Assembly: GCA_914767715.1 (NCBI GenBank)
Contig: OU612075.1
Location: 18,044,001-18,104,000 of the forward strand
DNA length: 60,000 nt
Reading direction: 5' to 3'
Source: Membranipora membranacea
Lineage: Eukaryota > Bryozoa > Gymnolaemata > Cheilostomatida > Membraniporidae
Positions 1 through 13,100 of the stretch are shown here, piece after piece (the stretch's first letter is position 1; the number at the start of each line of letters is the position of its first letter). Both the position numbers and the translations under genes were made by a program. The notes under the pieces were generated by a model, which worked only from the letters and a program-made list of their open reading frames with translations, had not been told where the DNA came from and made no database searches.

Positions 1-240
1 ATTTTGAGTCTGGTCCTCCAAAAAATACTACTATTACCTTCCATGCCTAGTGAGTATAAGCATTATAAGATAGTCCACGGCTAGAATAATTATTCATGAC
101 TTTGTTTGGTCAGCAAATAATTTAATAATCAATGTTAATGACACTCTGACCAAACCCATTCTTTGGCAGCATGAAAGCTGGTTTGCAATTAGCATTTTGT
201 TGCATTGAGCAAGAAAAGCCAGCATAACCTTTTGTTTCAG

Positions 241-936
241 GGTACAAGGAGGCCCAGTTCATCTCTAGGCTCGTCTGTTTCAATCTCACTGCCTGCCCCG
301 TGGGAGCGTTGGAACGCCATCTCAAAGTGACCTGTGCCATGTGGAATGAGTCCGTTCGTGGTAGAAAGGGACCAGTTATGACGTCAGCCTGGCTTAAAAT
401 ACTCCTGGAGTACCGCGACCAGACACGCATCACTATCTGGAGTGATAACTGCATAGGGCAGAACAAGAATTACTACTTGTTCAAGTCCCTAGTACAGCTT
501 GTCAACAGTGATGAGGTCGCCTTCCAGGAGATAACACTCAAATATTTTGAGCCAGGTGAGAGATTAATGAATTGATATCGTCATTGCCATGCCATACGTC
601 TTGATAAACACTCTATGCGGTGCAACGGGTAACCAAGTCTGATCATTAACTTTAAAAATGTATTTGTTAACCTCGATTGTTCACCACAATCATTTTACTA
701 TTATTATTATCACTAATTATTGTTACTCTGTCTCAGGTCACACCAGTATGTCAGCCGACACCTTCCACGCAGCGATTGAGTGGAATATGAAACGGAACTT
801 ACATGTTCTCGACTGGAAGGATTTAAAGACTTGTGTCAACACATGTGTTTCAAATCTTAGACACCGACCAGTCGTCATCGACATGAGGCCGGAAGACTTC
901 TTGGACATCCAAGGTTCCACCAAGTCTAATATAGCG
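241..936 (+). CDS. DUF7869-like transposon-derived protein, partial at both ends
   Basis: Two exons join cleanly. The first (241-555) follows an acceptor ending TTTCAG. The intron (556-736) runs from GTGAGA to TCTCAG, and the second exon (737-936) ends at a GTGAGT donor. Splicing restores the family motif EPGHTSMSAD across the junction. The visible order is FNLTACPVG, CAMWNES, then WSDNCIGQNKN, then PGHTSMSADTFHAAIE. The Asp in SDN and the closing Glu resemble the acidic residues of the DUF7869-type domain found in animal transposon-like proteins; a nuclease/integrase fold is inference. About 170 codons carry no stop. The N-terminal part lies before the window and I could not place a convincing C-terminal exon. 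It may be a mobile-element gene or a domesticated copy. Confidence 0.6.
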
Positions 937-3010
937 GTGAGTTAATTTTGTGTGGTTTCTACCTGGGCTTGAGCTGGAGCTGGAATAATTATCACTGATT
1001 ATATATGAATCAGTCTCTGGTAGCAAACTTATCAGTGATTTAGTCCTTGTGCTACTCCTGTCTCTTCAATTTTTTTATATTTTTATATTATATCACACTT
1101 GCATTTGTATTTTTAAGCCTACACAGAAAAAACTTTCTGCAAATTTGACGAGGTGGATGGGTGTAAAATTAAAGAATTGGTTCACATGTTCATGGTGTAG
1201 TGGGAGAGGAAGGAATTTGTACCGGCTGAGAAGAAAAATGAGATTGAGGTCGCTAGAGATTAAGGAAGCAGAGTAATAAAACACTCCTACAACTCAAGTA
1301 CTCAAATACATTACATAACTTGAGGTTCTTGTGCGTAAAACTTAAATTTCTCCTCTATCATACCTACAGGTTCAAGCATTCGAATGTCTGAGATGTTACC
1401 ATCGCTTCAAATGATAATACTCAAAGAACTTTTTCCCAATGTAAGAGTTATTATTTCATGTCAAAAGAAGAGATGACTTCTTATTTTCAGCTTGTACAAA
1501 GAAATTGATGATTTTAGGATATAGCAGTTATAGCTGGAAGCGAGACTGGAAAGATCGTCGATGATGTGTGAGCCTGCACATCATGCAGGAAAAGAATACC
1601 CCACGGGAAGTGCTACCAGAACCACAAGGAATCTATTGGTTCAATGGAGGTAAAAGGAATGGTGAAGATATGCAATCAACCAGAAGAAAGTGGTCTCAGA
1701 AACACAGACGAAAAAGCTTTGAAAACTGTAGTGTGGTATGGTTGTCTCATCCTAGAGTTTAGATGCATCAGCCATAAAGTGGACATAATGTGCAAAGAGT
1801 TGGTTGTTGATGTAAAACTGAAAAAGTAATGTAAGCAATCATTGTAGAGAAAACAACAACAAAAGTTATAATTCTAGATGGGTAGATTTCATAATGCAGT
1901 GAAGTTCTCAGATGGAAATTAAATTTCAATCTGACACTGAGCTTAATTGCTATGCATCTAGAGAAAAACTAGTAGGTGCAAGATGTCAATGTTGGGAAGT
2001 TGACTGTTTGGTTTCCAAAGTAATAAAGCTAAGGAGAGAGCAAGTTGCGTTTCAGACAAAACTTCTTCAATATCTTGAATCACCATTTATCTCAATTCTC
2101 AATTTCCTTATTCAGTGTAGGCCTATTGATATGCTATAATGGCAAGTTTACGGAAGAAGCCTCCATAAATAGCTGATTTGGTTTTATTCTACCATAACTT
2201 TTTGAACTAATTGCAGGTCTGACCCTAGATACATCCTGTATCGTCCAACACAAATCAGAAATTCCTTATTAACCATGTGTTTCAAGAGCGTGAACATTGC
2301 TCAGAGGACTGGTGCGATGGAACCCTTGGAGAGTTGTGGCTAAGTATACCTTCTGTCGTGCTCTCCAGTCTCCAGGATATTAAACGTTTTAGCAATTTTG
2401 ACAATTTCCCATGCATTGGCATTGAAATAGGCATCTGTATCCAAAGATGCTCTGAGATTTATTAAATTGTCATTTATTGTGTTTGTTATGTTTACGTGCT
2501 CATTATGCTGCCGTTGTTGTCATGGTTTTTATGATTGAGTATTTCTGTAGGATCTTCTTGATCGTTTCATGTCAATTCTTGTAGACAAAGACCATTTATA
2601 AAGCAGAGACATATGTGAAGATGCATTCCTACATGGATGGCAGCTAAGTAATATGCAGAGGTTAAAGATGGGTAATATGGTCTGTGTGTTGGTACAGTCA
2701 CTACATCACCCAACAGTATTTCAGCCCGCAGATATGCCAAAAAAAATGAGAATGAATCAGCATAAAAAGGAACCGGATAACATGGAGAAAACATTGATTA
2801 AACCAGTACTGCAAGACAATGCCGCATCAACAGAACAAAAAACGGTTGCACTCGGGTCATTATCAATTTTTCATTACCAAATTTTCATTATCAATTTCTG
2901 GTTCTGAACTCGAGAGACAAGCCAAAACTAAACTCCTTGGATATGTGATACATGACACGCTTTCATAGACTGATCATGTTGATTATTTATTTCAAAAAAG
3001 CTAAAAGCTA
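937..3010. other. Decayed mobile-element sequence without a clear gene
   Basis: Several short reading frames occur here, none with a recognised domain. A possible continuation of the upstream transposon gene begins after an acceptor near 1125 in the right phase (starting KKLSANLTRW) and stops near 1276, but it does not clearly match the family. Later pieces (1568-1829, 1912-2139, 2653-2907) look like chance or heavily decayed coding sequence. Confidence 0.3.
2277..2345 (+). repeat. Copy 1 of a short dispersed repeat
   Basis: This segment shares GACTGGTGC, a CCCTTG block and a closing GCTAAG with 5155-5226. In frame, both read as an SxDWCxG motif followed by TL and a nearby LS. It is probably a fragment of the same mobile element; the element is not identified. 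Confidence 0.35.
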
Positions 3011-3013
3011 GTC

Positions 3014-3640
3014 TTGCCCTATTTCAGCAATGCAGATTTTGCATTGGAAGGAAAGCGTCGACGACCTTTTACCATCATTTCATTCTCTGGTATTCATATT
3101 TACTATAACATAGCCCCTGCTCACATAACAAATCCATTATTTTTACTACAGAAGCGGGCTATTAGGCTTATCGCCTTTGGACATTTTATTCCAAAACATC
3201 TGATATCTACTCAGGATCTTTCAAGATCCTTAAATCTTCTCCCCGTACCACAGCTTGCCAGTTATTTCTCTGCCATTTATGGCTATAAAAATACTTAATA
3301 TGTTGGCTCCAGGTTATATGTGTGGGCAGTTTTCATTTACTATACATCGCATTCAGTTGAGAGACACACATTTCTTGAGACCTCCATCAAATAATTTCTT
3401 TGCTATCTTTCTATTATATTCAATAGCCTTCCACAACAGATCAGGTCTGCAAACAATTTGAAGGCATTCCTACAACATGCAACATATGTATTTCATGTCT
3501 AAGACATAATCATTTTCATTTTTTGTATTTATCTGCCATATTTCTTCTTTTATTATTATTGTTTTGTTTTGGCACACTCGTAAGAACATCATTTTAATGA
3601 TGTAGATTGTTTGTCAATAAAATGTTTGAAAAAAAAATAG
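3014..3640 (+). mobile_element. LINE 3' end (reverse transcriptase tail) with poly(A)
   Basis: The reading frame at 3014-3298 contains PLFLLQKRAIRLI followed by a loop and LNLLPVPQL, the usual C-terminal region of non-LTR (CR1/RTE-like) reverse transcriptases. After a frameshift the frame ends in FNSLPQQIRSANNLKAF, another typical tail motif, with a stop near 3504. A short 3' UTR ends in AATAAAATG and an A-run at about 3630-3640, which looks like a retrotransposed poly(A) tail. The copy is 5'-truncated and frameshifted, so it is inactive. The exact LINE clade is uncertain. Confidence 0.65.
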
Positions 3641-3671
3641 AACTATTAGACCACAATAACTGGATTTGCAG

Positions 3672-3950
3672 GTTAAAAATATCAAGAAGTTGTGCCCCTT
3701 ATCTGGTGAGGAGATAATCCCCACAATCATGGACTCGTTTTAATCAATATTAATCTTCAATATCCATCTGCTTATTTACAGCATTATCTTTGCTATATTT
3801 GTAAGTTTATGATCAGAAGAAACCTGCTATGATCCTGTGATAGCTTATGTGGTGTTTATTTTATCATAATTTTGTACTTATTGCAGGTCTTACACCTGAT
3901 TTAGAAAGACAACAACTTTTGCCGTATACACAATCTCGTTATAGAAATTA
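3672..3950 (+). pseudogene. Possible decayed 3' exons of a DUF7869-like element
   Basis: Two short in-frame pieces, KKLCPLSGEEIIPT near 3684 and GLTPDLERQQLLPYTQSRYR near 3888 (after a TTGCAG acceptor), resemble the C-terminal 'leucine/proline then tyrosine' part of transposon proteins of this kind. Each is followed by a stop. A similar GLTLDTS start occurs near 2218. This is a weak resemblance. Confidence 0.25.
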
Positions 3951-4079
3951 AGAAGTAACTACAACTAGGACACAATCAGACGTGCGCTCAACAAATCCTC
4001 TGGGCCTATCATAATAAAAAACTTTCAAGGTATAGCTTCAACACGAACAAACCAAATTTATGATCCAGCTTAACCACCA

Positions 4080-4560
4080 GGAACCAAAGAGGTTTTATTT
4101 GACTGTCACATTGACAATGTCATTGAAAAGACAAAATCAGCAGCCCATGCTATTGTAGGACTAAAACGGTCAGGACCCTTTCGCCCTCGCTCTATTCTAC
4201 AGAACAAGGGTTCAATCTGACCTTTCATATGCTGCCCCTTGTTGGTATCCGCATATTACAGATAAGTGTAAAGAGAAACTTGAGAAACCAGAAGTATTGT
4301 ACCAGAATAATGCTCAATGATGAGGACAACTACGAAACTAGATTATCAATACTCGAGCTTGATGAACTAAATGTACATCTCCAGCTCTTATGTTTCCGTT
4401 TTGTAGCTAAAGTTTCCTCAGATGAAGATCACCCACGTGGACCTTTTCTTTTTAAAGACCATCGATCATTTGATAGAGCTGCCCTTCACGATGACAATAT
4501 TTCTAACAAATTCACCTGATTCATTACGATATTTGTTTTATGCACGGTCTTTCATGTCAT
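4080..4560 (+). pseudogene. LINE reverse transcriptase C-terminal fragment
   Basis: Broken frames encode HIDNVIEKTKSAAHAIVGLKR, then DLSYAAPCWYPHITDK, then CTRIMLNDEDNYETRLSIL and a tail with FRFVAKV. This order is the thumb/connection region of CR1-like LINE polyproteins. At least two frameshifts and several stops are present, so the copy is dead. It differs from the copy at 3014-3640 and is closer in motif order to the one at 24418-25000. Confidence 0.6.
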
Positions 4561-5080
4561 TTATGACTTGATCAACAAATAACATTTATATTATTATTAC
4601 GTAAATGTAATACCGATTTACTCAGAGGATCAAGAGTGAAGGAAACAATTGAACCAAAGTTCCTGTCGGAGAATACAGGTATGTTAAAGGGTGTGCCATT
4701 AGATGCTGATGACAGCGCCATGACGAATGACATAATAGTGCTTTATCCAGATGGAGTCTCAGAAAGAATTATCAGGGAAAGCAAACACATGCAAATGTTT
4801 AGAATCTAGTTCAAATCTCATCATAATTTTATGATAGTTTGCCTCGAATTACAAAGTATAAAATATCAATTCAAAATATTCGCAGAAATAATTTCTACTT
4901 TTAACTCTTTATCGATACGAATATACCACACAACTCAACTTATTCATTCATAACAACCACCACCAAAGCACTTTGAATCTTGCTATTTTTCTTTGTCCGT
5001 TCTCATTTTTTTATTTTTTTCAATGTCACTGCATGCAAAACATGAATTGTAGACAATGATTGTAGACTAACAATAAAAAA

Positions 5081-5111
5081 GTATATATATTATATATATA
5101 TATATATATAG
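5081..5111. repeat. (TA)n microsatellite
   Basis: An almost pure TA dinucleotide run lies in AT-rich, otherwise featureless sequence. Confidence 0.85.
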
Positions 5112-5154
5112 CGTATCATTTATCACTACATCAGAAATTTCATCTACACACGCT

Positions 5155-5226
5155 GTGTTGCGGCGACCTAAACAATACTCAAAGGACTGGTGCAATGGGA
5201 GTGGGACCCTTGAGGAGGAGCAGCTA
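5155..5226 (+). repeat. Copy 2 of a short dispersed repeat
   Basis: Partner of 2277-2345. It shares GGACTGGTGC, CCCTTG and GCTAAG. The stretch from here to about 5551 stays open in two overlapping frames but matches no family I recognise. Confidence 0.35.
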
Positions 5227-5555
5227 AGTTTACCTGATGATATCCTGATCAAAACCAGACCAAGTGACATGATTCCATTTTCTTATTTAATCATAATTTT
5301 GGGGATCATCAGCGTTGGAAGCTCACATATCATTTATGCGAGACGGTCCCATTAAAACTGAGATACATGGTGAGGTTTATGTAACACTTTGGGGTATGTA
5401 TGACCCATCCATCAATGTCAGGTTAGATGCGACACTAGGATATAGACAACTAGAAAACAACAGACAGCCAACTTATGTCACTAGGGCGCTGGCTTCACTT
5501 CCAAAACAGAATATCGCTCTGAGAGAAAGTGCATACAAAAAGGTAGGCTAAGAAG

Positions 5556-6398
5556 TCATTTGATGGAGATAGGAGATTGAGATGAGTAGTTGTCATGTCA
5601 TGGTTGGTTAATGTACCATTTATATGATAATACATATCAAAAATCCCGATGTAATGCAATTGAAAATAAGTAAGGATCTTACCTGATAAGCTTGAAGTGG
5701 GGGACAGTGAGTCTTTGGTTTCTTCCTGCTCAGACTTCATAGATGTCTTTGTTGTCTTAATACTCTAAACCATGATAAAGAATGAAGCTAGATAGCAAAA
5801 AAAATGAAAAGACTAAACACAACTGTACGTTACATAGTGCTTGGAACATGTACATTATTTATACATAGATTGGCTAAGGACATGGTTTTTATTTTCTAGA
5901 TGGGTTGATTCACACACAACCATAGGACTACGCATTTCCTGACTTGAAAAAATAAAAAATCAAAGTTAATTAACACTCACAGTCACACCAACCAGTCATT
6001 GCTGTTCTCAATGAATGAATATAATAATGTAACAACCCGATAACAACACAACTATCCATGATAGGCCAACCCCATCACGGGTACTCACTGGGACTTCCTT
6101 ACATACCTTTATTTATTTATTTTATTTACTAACCATACCAACCAATGTCCACATGATCAAAAACCCCCAGCCCTCTCCCCACCCGCGCCACGCCCAAGGC
6201 CTCTGATCAGGACATATTGCCATTGCATTGGCAAGGTATACATGATTGTATCTCCAGATGCCTATCTATCTCTACCATGATCATGATGACATCACTGAAC
6301 TAAACCTTTAGTTCATTGATGACATGATGATCATGATAATAGTGGATAAGTACAAGTAGAGTAGTAGGTAGTCACAACACCAATCAATCATTCATTTC
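5556..6398. other. Intergenic, nothing recognised
   Basis: AT-rich sequence with a poly-pyrimidine patch near 6170-6190. No credible exon or RNA gene was seen. Confidence 0.5.
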
Positions 6399-6443
6399 GT
6401 AGTAGTGGTGGTGGTGGTGGTAGTAGTAGTGGTGGTGGTGGTG

Positions 6444-6475
<32 letters not shown>

Positions 6476-6515
6476 GGTGGTGGTAGTAGTAGTGGTGGTA
6501 GTAGTAGTAGTAGTG

Positions 6516-6564
<49 letters not shown>

Positions 6565-6632
6565 TAGTACTAGTGGTAGTAGAAGTAGTAGTAGGTAGTA
6601 GTAGAGTAGTAGTAGAGTAGTAGTAGTAGAAA
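6399..6632. repeat. GGT/AGT trinucleotide microsatellite
   Basis: About 230 bp of imperfect GTG/GTA/AGT triplets forms the largest simple repeat of the window. It creates long valine-only and leucine/proline-rich artefact frames on both strands; these are not genes. Confidence 0.95.
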
Positions 6633-7273
6633 GAATTAGAAGTTGTTGTGGTAAAAAAATATATATATATAATTTAAGTGTTACACAACAATCATCATAC
6701 CAATGGCATTGTTGTGCAGTCATATGGAAAGGTAAATAAGTTTTAGTTATGGAATACGCTTCTTTTATGGCCTTTCATGTATGTGCTGCCTGTATTTTAG
6801 GTTTTCGTTGCGCTATTGGCTAAGTTGGCGTCTGCAATAAGCCTCAAAAATAAAACATTATAAAATATACTCTCAAAGTAAAGTGTAGAAAATTAGTTGT
6901 CTACTCATGACAATGTAGTGGGATAACTTCGCATCAGACTTTGACAAGACCACCCTCCCTGCCCTTAGCGCGGAGATTGTCTGGAACTCCCTGCCATAAG
7001 GAATTTGGGCCATACCTACTCCTAAACTCCTAAATACTTTTTCTAGGGTGAGGCAAAACTTGTCAACAATGCATATATGCTACTACATTACCTAACTAGG
7101 GGTCCAAAGTAAGGAAACACAGCAGTCCAAAGTCAATATGCCACAACTCAAAAGTTTTCATAAAAGGCTAAGTGTGTCCTCTGTCAGCTTCAAACAAATC
7201 TGATTTTAGTTAAATTTTAACGGAAGGCTGTGACTGTGTTGGAATAAAATATTAATGTAAGTTAAGTGATTCA

Positions 7274-7563
7274 GGGGGTCTTTCAATTAGAATGAGCGAT
7301 GCTTTACTAAAACAAATTATCACTATCACATCGCTCAATATTATCACTCACTTGGTTTTTCAATTAGACAAAACCGCTCCCAAATCGCTCACTCAGAATG
7401 AATATAGTTCCATCATTGAGTGAGCGACATACATAGACTTAATATATGTATATATGTATATTGGTCTATGGCGATGTATGATTGCCACCCCAGCAGGTCT
7501 CACTCACTCCCTGAGTGAGCGATCAGATTGCGATTTTCCGCTGTTTCTAATTGAAATACCACC
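7274..7563. mobile_element. MITE-like element with TTTCAATTAGAA termini
   Basis: The left end has GGTCTTTCAATTAGAA and the right end, read in reverse complement, has GGTATTTCAATTAGAA. Inside are several GAGCGA/TCGCTC boxes in both orientations and a hairpin near 7425-7470. The size (about 290 bp) and lack of coding sequence fit a MITE. A related fragment lies at 44392-44471. Confidence 0.55.
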
Positions 7564-9023
7564 TGCGTAGCAACAACGCTGGTGAATATTTAGAGTGGCT
7601 CGTTGTCCAAATTATCACCTATACTAGTTGCCCAACCATGTACAAGAAGAAGATGACTAAAATTGAGGTAGTATTCTTTATATCCTATTTCAGCATAGCT
7701 CAAAAGTTACCACCAAACCGCTAACCAGCCCATCCTATATAATGGCACCCACCTATAAAGAACTTGCCCCCCCCCCCACATACCGTTACTGTTATTCACC
7801 ATTTGTGTTAAATTTAAAAATGAGCCTTCTGGCATTTGATTCAAAGTTGTTTTCTATCACAGCTTCCTCTATCCTGCTGCTTATTTCTTGCAAAATAGTT
7901 ATGTTATTAATAGCTTACTAGATGACCGCCTCAATATCCTTCAAACTTTTTCAGAGCTACATCTCTACAATTAACTAGAGTTTCAACAAAGGATACAGAC
8001 ATAAAACATCAATCCACCGCAGCTTATTAACAACATTCTCAATCCATTTAAAAAACTTAAACAATTTGTTTTAATTCCTCTGTAGCAATATCATAGGAGA
8101 TGTAATTTTGATTCCAGCATAGACTTAATATATTAAGTCTGTGGATGACCGTAAGTGCATAAATACACAAAACCCATATTATTGTAGTGGCAGGAATTCA
8201 GATCAACCTGATAATGCTAAGGCGTGGAAATTCACCATCCAAGTAGAGAAGCATGAAGAGGAGAATTGGTGATAACATACCCTTATAAGCTGCCTGTACA
8301 TTCTCATATAAGAAGATAATTGTCCCGTATGTCCTCTTTTCAGTCTGGTCTCCCATTGTGTGGGAGTTCTTCCATACCTCCTACACATGAGAAGTGTATA
8401 TTATTATTCACCATTCGCTGTTTTAAAGCCTGAGAAGTCTGTTTGATTATCCAGAAAATCCCATTCCTAAGCTTCAAGGAACTTTGTATAGCCAATCGTT
8501 AAAGTAGCAAAATATAAACGACATTCACTCTTTTTGCACAATAAGTGAATCTTCGGCTTTTGCGCCTAAAGCCGAACATGAATAACGAATGACATATCCT
8601 ATAAAATCAGAGATTACCAGCTGTTCAGGTAGAAAGCGGTGGACTCATATCCATCTATTCTTCTACTATCAACACAGTTCCATAGATTGCTTTGGCTTTC
8701 TTACACTGCTTTATACAAAGTGTACAGCTGGTGAAAGCCAGGGCCTGGTAAAAAAGGGGCAGACATTAATATAATCTTGTCATGTATGTAAGTAAACAAT
8801 GAGATTATGAGACCCACTAACTACAGAAGACATGCTTTACTCTCGTTGAATAATCTCTTTTGCAAAGTGTTTCATCGCTATTAGCGCATTTGCTTAATTA
8901 TCACTTATACCCACATTTTTGTTGTTTCTTTCAGCGCCGCAATAAGAAAGATTTAAAGTTGGAAATAATTTTAATCAGTGAATTGGATCCTTAGTGATGA
9001 AAGTATATAATATAATTCGATCT
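7564..9023. other. Intergenic, nothing coding recognised
   Basis: Contains a C-run near 7770 and a perfect palindrome AGACTTAATATATTAAGTCT near 8122. No supported exon was found. Confidence 0.45.
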
Positions 9024-9104
9024 AGTCTGTCTTGACAAGCTTTGGTGGCGGTTAATTCCCCCCTCCCCCCTCCCGCCAACCAATGAAGCTTGTTAAGGTA
9101 GGCT
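9024..9104. repeat. Short inverted-repeat element
   Basis: The left arm AGTCTGTCTTGACAAGCTT pairs imperfectly with the right end (AAGCTTGTTAAGGTAGGCT) around a C-rich loop. The same CTGTCTTGACAAGCTT core recurs at about 41880, followed there by a short inverted copy. Probably a small foldback or MITE family. Confidence 0.4.
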
Positions 9105-10168
9105 TATTTTGATCGTGAGCAGTGGTGAAACATTCCAGAGGTTGAGGTTAGAGATGTAAGCCACACCAAACAGTTCAGTTAAATATATAGTTACTACTAG
9201 CCAGCCACTGTCGGACTGCTCTTGTTTTCTTAATACAGTTTGGTTCAGGAGATAGTTTTAACATGGCTAAACCTAGATATTGAATATCCACGGTGAGCGT
9301 ACCAGCTTGAGTCAAACCTGAACTGTGTATATATGAAAGCAGAAATCGAGAAATAGCGGACATTTACAGAATTGCCTCTCGACCACCAATATGTAGCTTT
9401 ATTTGTACCAATGAGGCAATGATATTATCTAAAATGTAGGCACATTCAAGGTATTAAATTTTCTCTATAAAATAAACTGGATTTGTTACAAAAAGTTGAT
9501 TGAGATAAAAAGTGTCAATTATCACAAATAGTTGAGAGATCTCGATTTAACACAGAAAATTAATTCTCTAAGCTTGATGCGTGAACAACTTCGAAATATA
9601 ATATATTATTGCGATATGATAATCCAAAGTAAAAAAAGAATAAAAGACCAGATTGTACATGAATCACAGTGTTTGCTCGATACTAAGAACACGCAGCAAT
9701 ATCTAATACAAGAGAATAAAGGGAAAACTTATTAACAAAAAAAGATTCTACTATATACAACTGTACTAAAACAAGGTGGAGTCTATTTGAAACTATGACT
9801 GCGCCAATGAGTATTACTCATTGAGGCTGTCAACAATTTATACATAAAAACATTGATCTAAAGCCTGTTTGTTATTTATCACACAGAAAATATCTGGAGA
9901 ATTGTTTTCCTTCCAGTCAACAGATTGTAAAAATTTTGGCGTAAAAGACTAAAACATTCTCAACCTCTCAAGAGCTCAATGCAAATAACCAACCTAACTG
10001 TTACATTATTACGATATGGTGTGAATAATTTGGAAAATTATAAAAAATTAGCAAGACAAAGAGTCAAGTCAAACAATATTTATATGTTTTTTTCCCAGCT
10101 TATTATTATTATCAAACAACATTTTGACCGTGTCACACAAACAAAATAGTAACCTGGTCCTTTCTCTC
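9105..10168. other. Intergenic / HAND 3' flank
   Basis: AT-rich sequence downstream of the HAND stop codon, partly its 3' UTR. No clear poly(A) signal close to the stop and no other gene were seen. Confidence 0.4.
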
Positions 10169-13100
10169 CTAAGTTTGCGTGATGTTTGGAGGGGACAACT
10201 CCCCATCGACTTCATCACAAAGAGAAGATTGACACGAAGAAGGCGGCAAATCAGAAGAGTCTACGCTATCACTACACAACATATCAGTCGCTTCTGATTT
10301 AATCTGAGACGAAGGCAGCAGGGCAGCTTCTCCGCTGTTATCGGCAGCGAGTCGGGGCTGGTAATTAGTTATATGATGATGCTCTATATGAGGTGTTAGA
10401 GATGTGGATGCTCCGGCCTGCTGATGCATGCTGGGTAGGTATGACGGTGCGGTTGTCGATGAAGGATGTGAGCTGCCTTTAAGATCTTGAGCCCAGATAG
10501 TCTGGGGCCATCCGCTCCGACCTCTGGCCTTACGGTCAGCAGCAGCCGCCTAAAATACATGGAAAAGTCACATGATTTTCCAGACAAATACACAGCGGGA
10601 TGTGGTACCTTGTCCCGAGTGACAGTTTTATATTAAGCCTTAGACCTGCCAAGACACAGCTGACTCACAGCTATGATGTCAGTTTTTAGACTGGGCAGTT
10701 ATTACACACTATGGTGTAAACATCACAGAAGGAACTTCTTCATTAACTTTGAGCGAACTTGATAGGCATTCCCTTACGATTTAATCCAATTTTTAAGTGT
10801 TAAGAACCTTCATTTTTACGGAGTGACCCCTACTATCAGGTTCAATGATTGGAGTTGATGAGACATACATCATCTCAATCAATCATATAATATTTCGGCC
10901 AAACTCAAGTGCATATAGAGTGCATACTTCCTTTTGTCTCAGTCTAACTAAAACATTGTTAAGAATTTGTCGCCAGTTTTCAGGTAAACCATCCTTAGCC
11001 TATGGTCCAAACACAGGAAACACAATCATACCATCTTTTAAACAATATTGACTTGATTTGCAGAGGATGGAGCACAGTCTAAGCTTCCAGTAATGATTTA
11101 TAGAGGGAAGATGTACATTTGTTTATTCTGAAATAATCAGTGCACCTTGAGGATGAGGCACTGAATTACGACAAATGTAAACAGTTAGTATGCATCCATT
11201 TTTTTCAAACATGCCCCTCAGATTTCCTCATAACAATCACATTACATTACTAAAATGAACTGCCCCTCCGAGATTTTGTTGCTTTGTCTTCATGTTGGAA
11301 ATGATTGCTCAACGCCTTGAGTATGAAGGCCGCAAATGAATTTGATGAGGTTTGATGACTGGGGGGCTGAATAAAAGTCAGTCGCATTGTTATTCTTGTA
11401 AATAGGTAATTTTCAATGGCAATGAAAATTGAAGAGCCTTTTTTTCTGTTCCAATTTAAAATCACACTCCTGCACTTAAAACAATAAATACTTAAAATAA
11501 ATAACCCAGCTACATTAATCGATCACCCATAAGACCCAAAGCAGAGACCCAATCTGACAGCAGATCTTTTTGAATTGAAAGGTACCAAGAAAAGGCAGGT
11601 TTGGAGGTAAATTTGTTTCCAAATGTAACCACTTATCAGGGATGGTAGCGAGCCGCTGAAATTTTAGGAAAATAGTTTCATGAAGTAAATGTATTGCAAA
11701 GGCATGATTTCAGCGTATTTTTAAAATCGGTGACAGAATAGTTAAGTCAAGTTAATAGTTAAATTTGTATTAAATGTTTCCTTGCTTATTTTATGAACAG
11801 AAAAAATTATGCTTAGTAGCTCCTAGCTTAGTTACTAATAGTATCTATTTTACTGAAGGCCGCATTGTCTGCTGGTGGTTAGATCTTAATCCCCAGGTTA
11901 TGGCGACTAAAACTTTAATCTCAAAGGGAAGCCTTATCAAATTACTATCTTCCATTACAGCTAACTGATTGTTTATCAAAGCATCAATTTTCACTGATGA
12001 GTTTTGCTGATGAATTTGACTCTTTTAATGTAATTACTTATGATCTCATGGGTGGCTTGTTACATAACGGGGTCACCACAATAATTTCATGAACATAATA
12101 ATTAGGCTAGTAGCACTATTGTTTATATAAGACTGTAACCACATGGGGATTGAAATACCACATAATGACCAGTTTCGGAGCAGCCTTCAAGTTTCTCATC
12201 ACAAGCGAAACTTCAGTCATCACAAGAGATTTGATGTTGAGCTTTTGCAGTTGACCAATGATGACAAAGTTAAAATGACAAACTTAATTTATGATGTAAT
12301 ATTTTTCAAACATATTTATCACCCCTAAAACATTTCCAATTACGACCGTACAAAATGTCAACAGGAACTAACCCAGTGGACACAATGTCTGCTAGAACTG
12401 AAGCCTTTAGCATTAGGGAAAATGGTCTGATTATTATTGAATGTCCCCTCCCGCCACCCCGCCACCCCAACGGACCAATGTTTTCAGAGACTATAACAAA
12501 GTTAGTAGAGTTTTGTATCATCGAGGGCGAGTTATGGCTCGTTATATTAAATTTTACAAAGTGATACACTATTGGCATAATAATTAATGCAAAAATAAAA
12601 ATAAATGTCACTATCATGATATAACTTACAATTTCAGCCTCTATACATTTTCGTTTCTCAGCCCGGCATGGAGTTTTCCGTGAGAGATCAGCTTTGAAGT
12701 CTTCTAACTCTTGAGGGCTATCACTTTCCAGAGCATTCATTAAATGTTGGATGTAACTAAAACAGAACAATCATACTAAGTGAAAAAAAGCTAGGAAAGT
12801 GAGAAGCATGATCGTGAAATAATGTTTGTGCCTTTGTTGGAGCTAGGAGTAACCTGTAACACTTCTGATGAAGCCATAATATGGATCAAGGATTTACAAA
12901 CCACAAGAACCCACAAACAAATATCATGTAGGTAGACACTTTCAATCAAGCGACCAGGGCTATTAGAGAATTGCTTCAGAACAAAACTGTAGAAATAATC
13001 AGCAGAGCATCATTCCATTTATTTAAATGTTAGCAATGCCAGAGTGAATTTGTCTAAATATCAAGTTATCTAAATAAAAGTTAGAAATACACTTCTCAAT

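Noticed and set aside
6388-6723. Long Leu/Pro-rich and Val-only reading frames on both strands
   Set aside because: Produced by the GGT/AGT microsatellite; no start context or domain.
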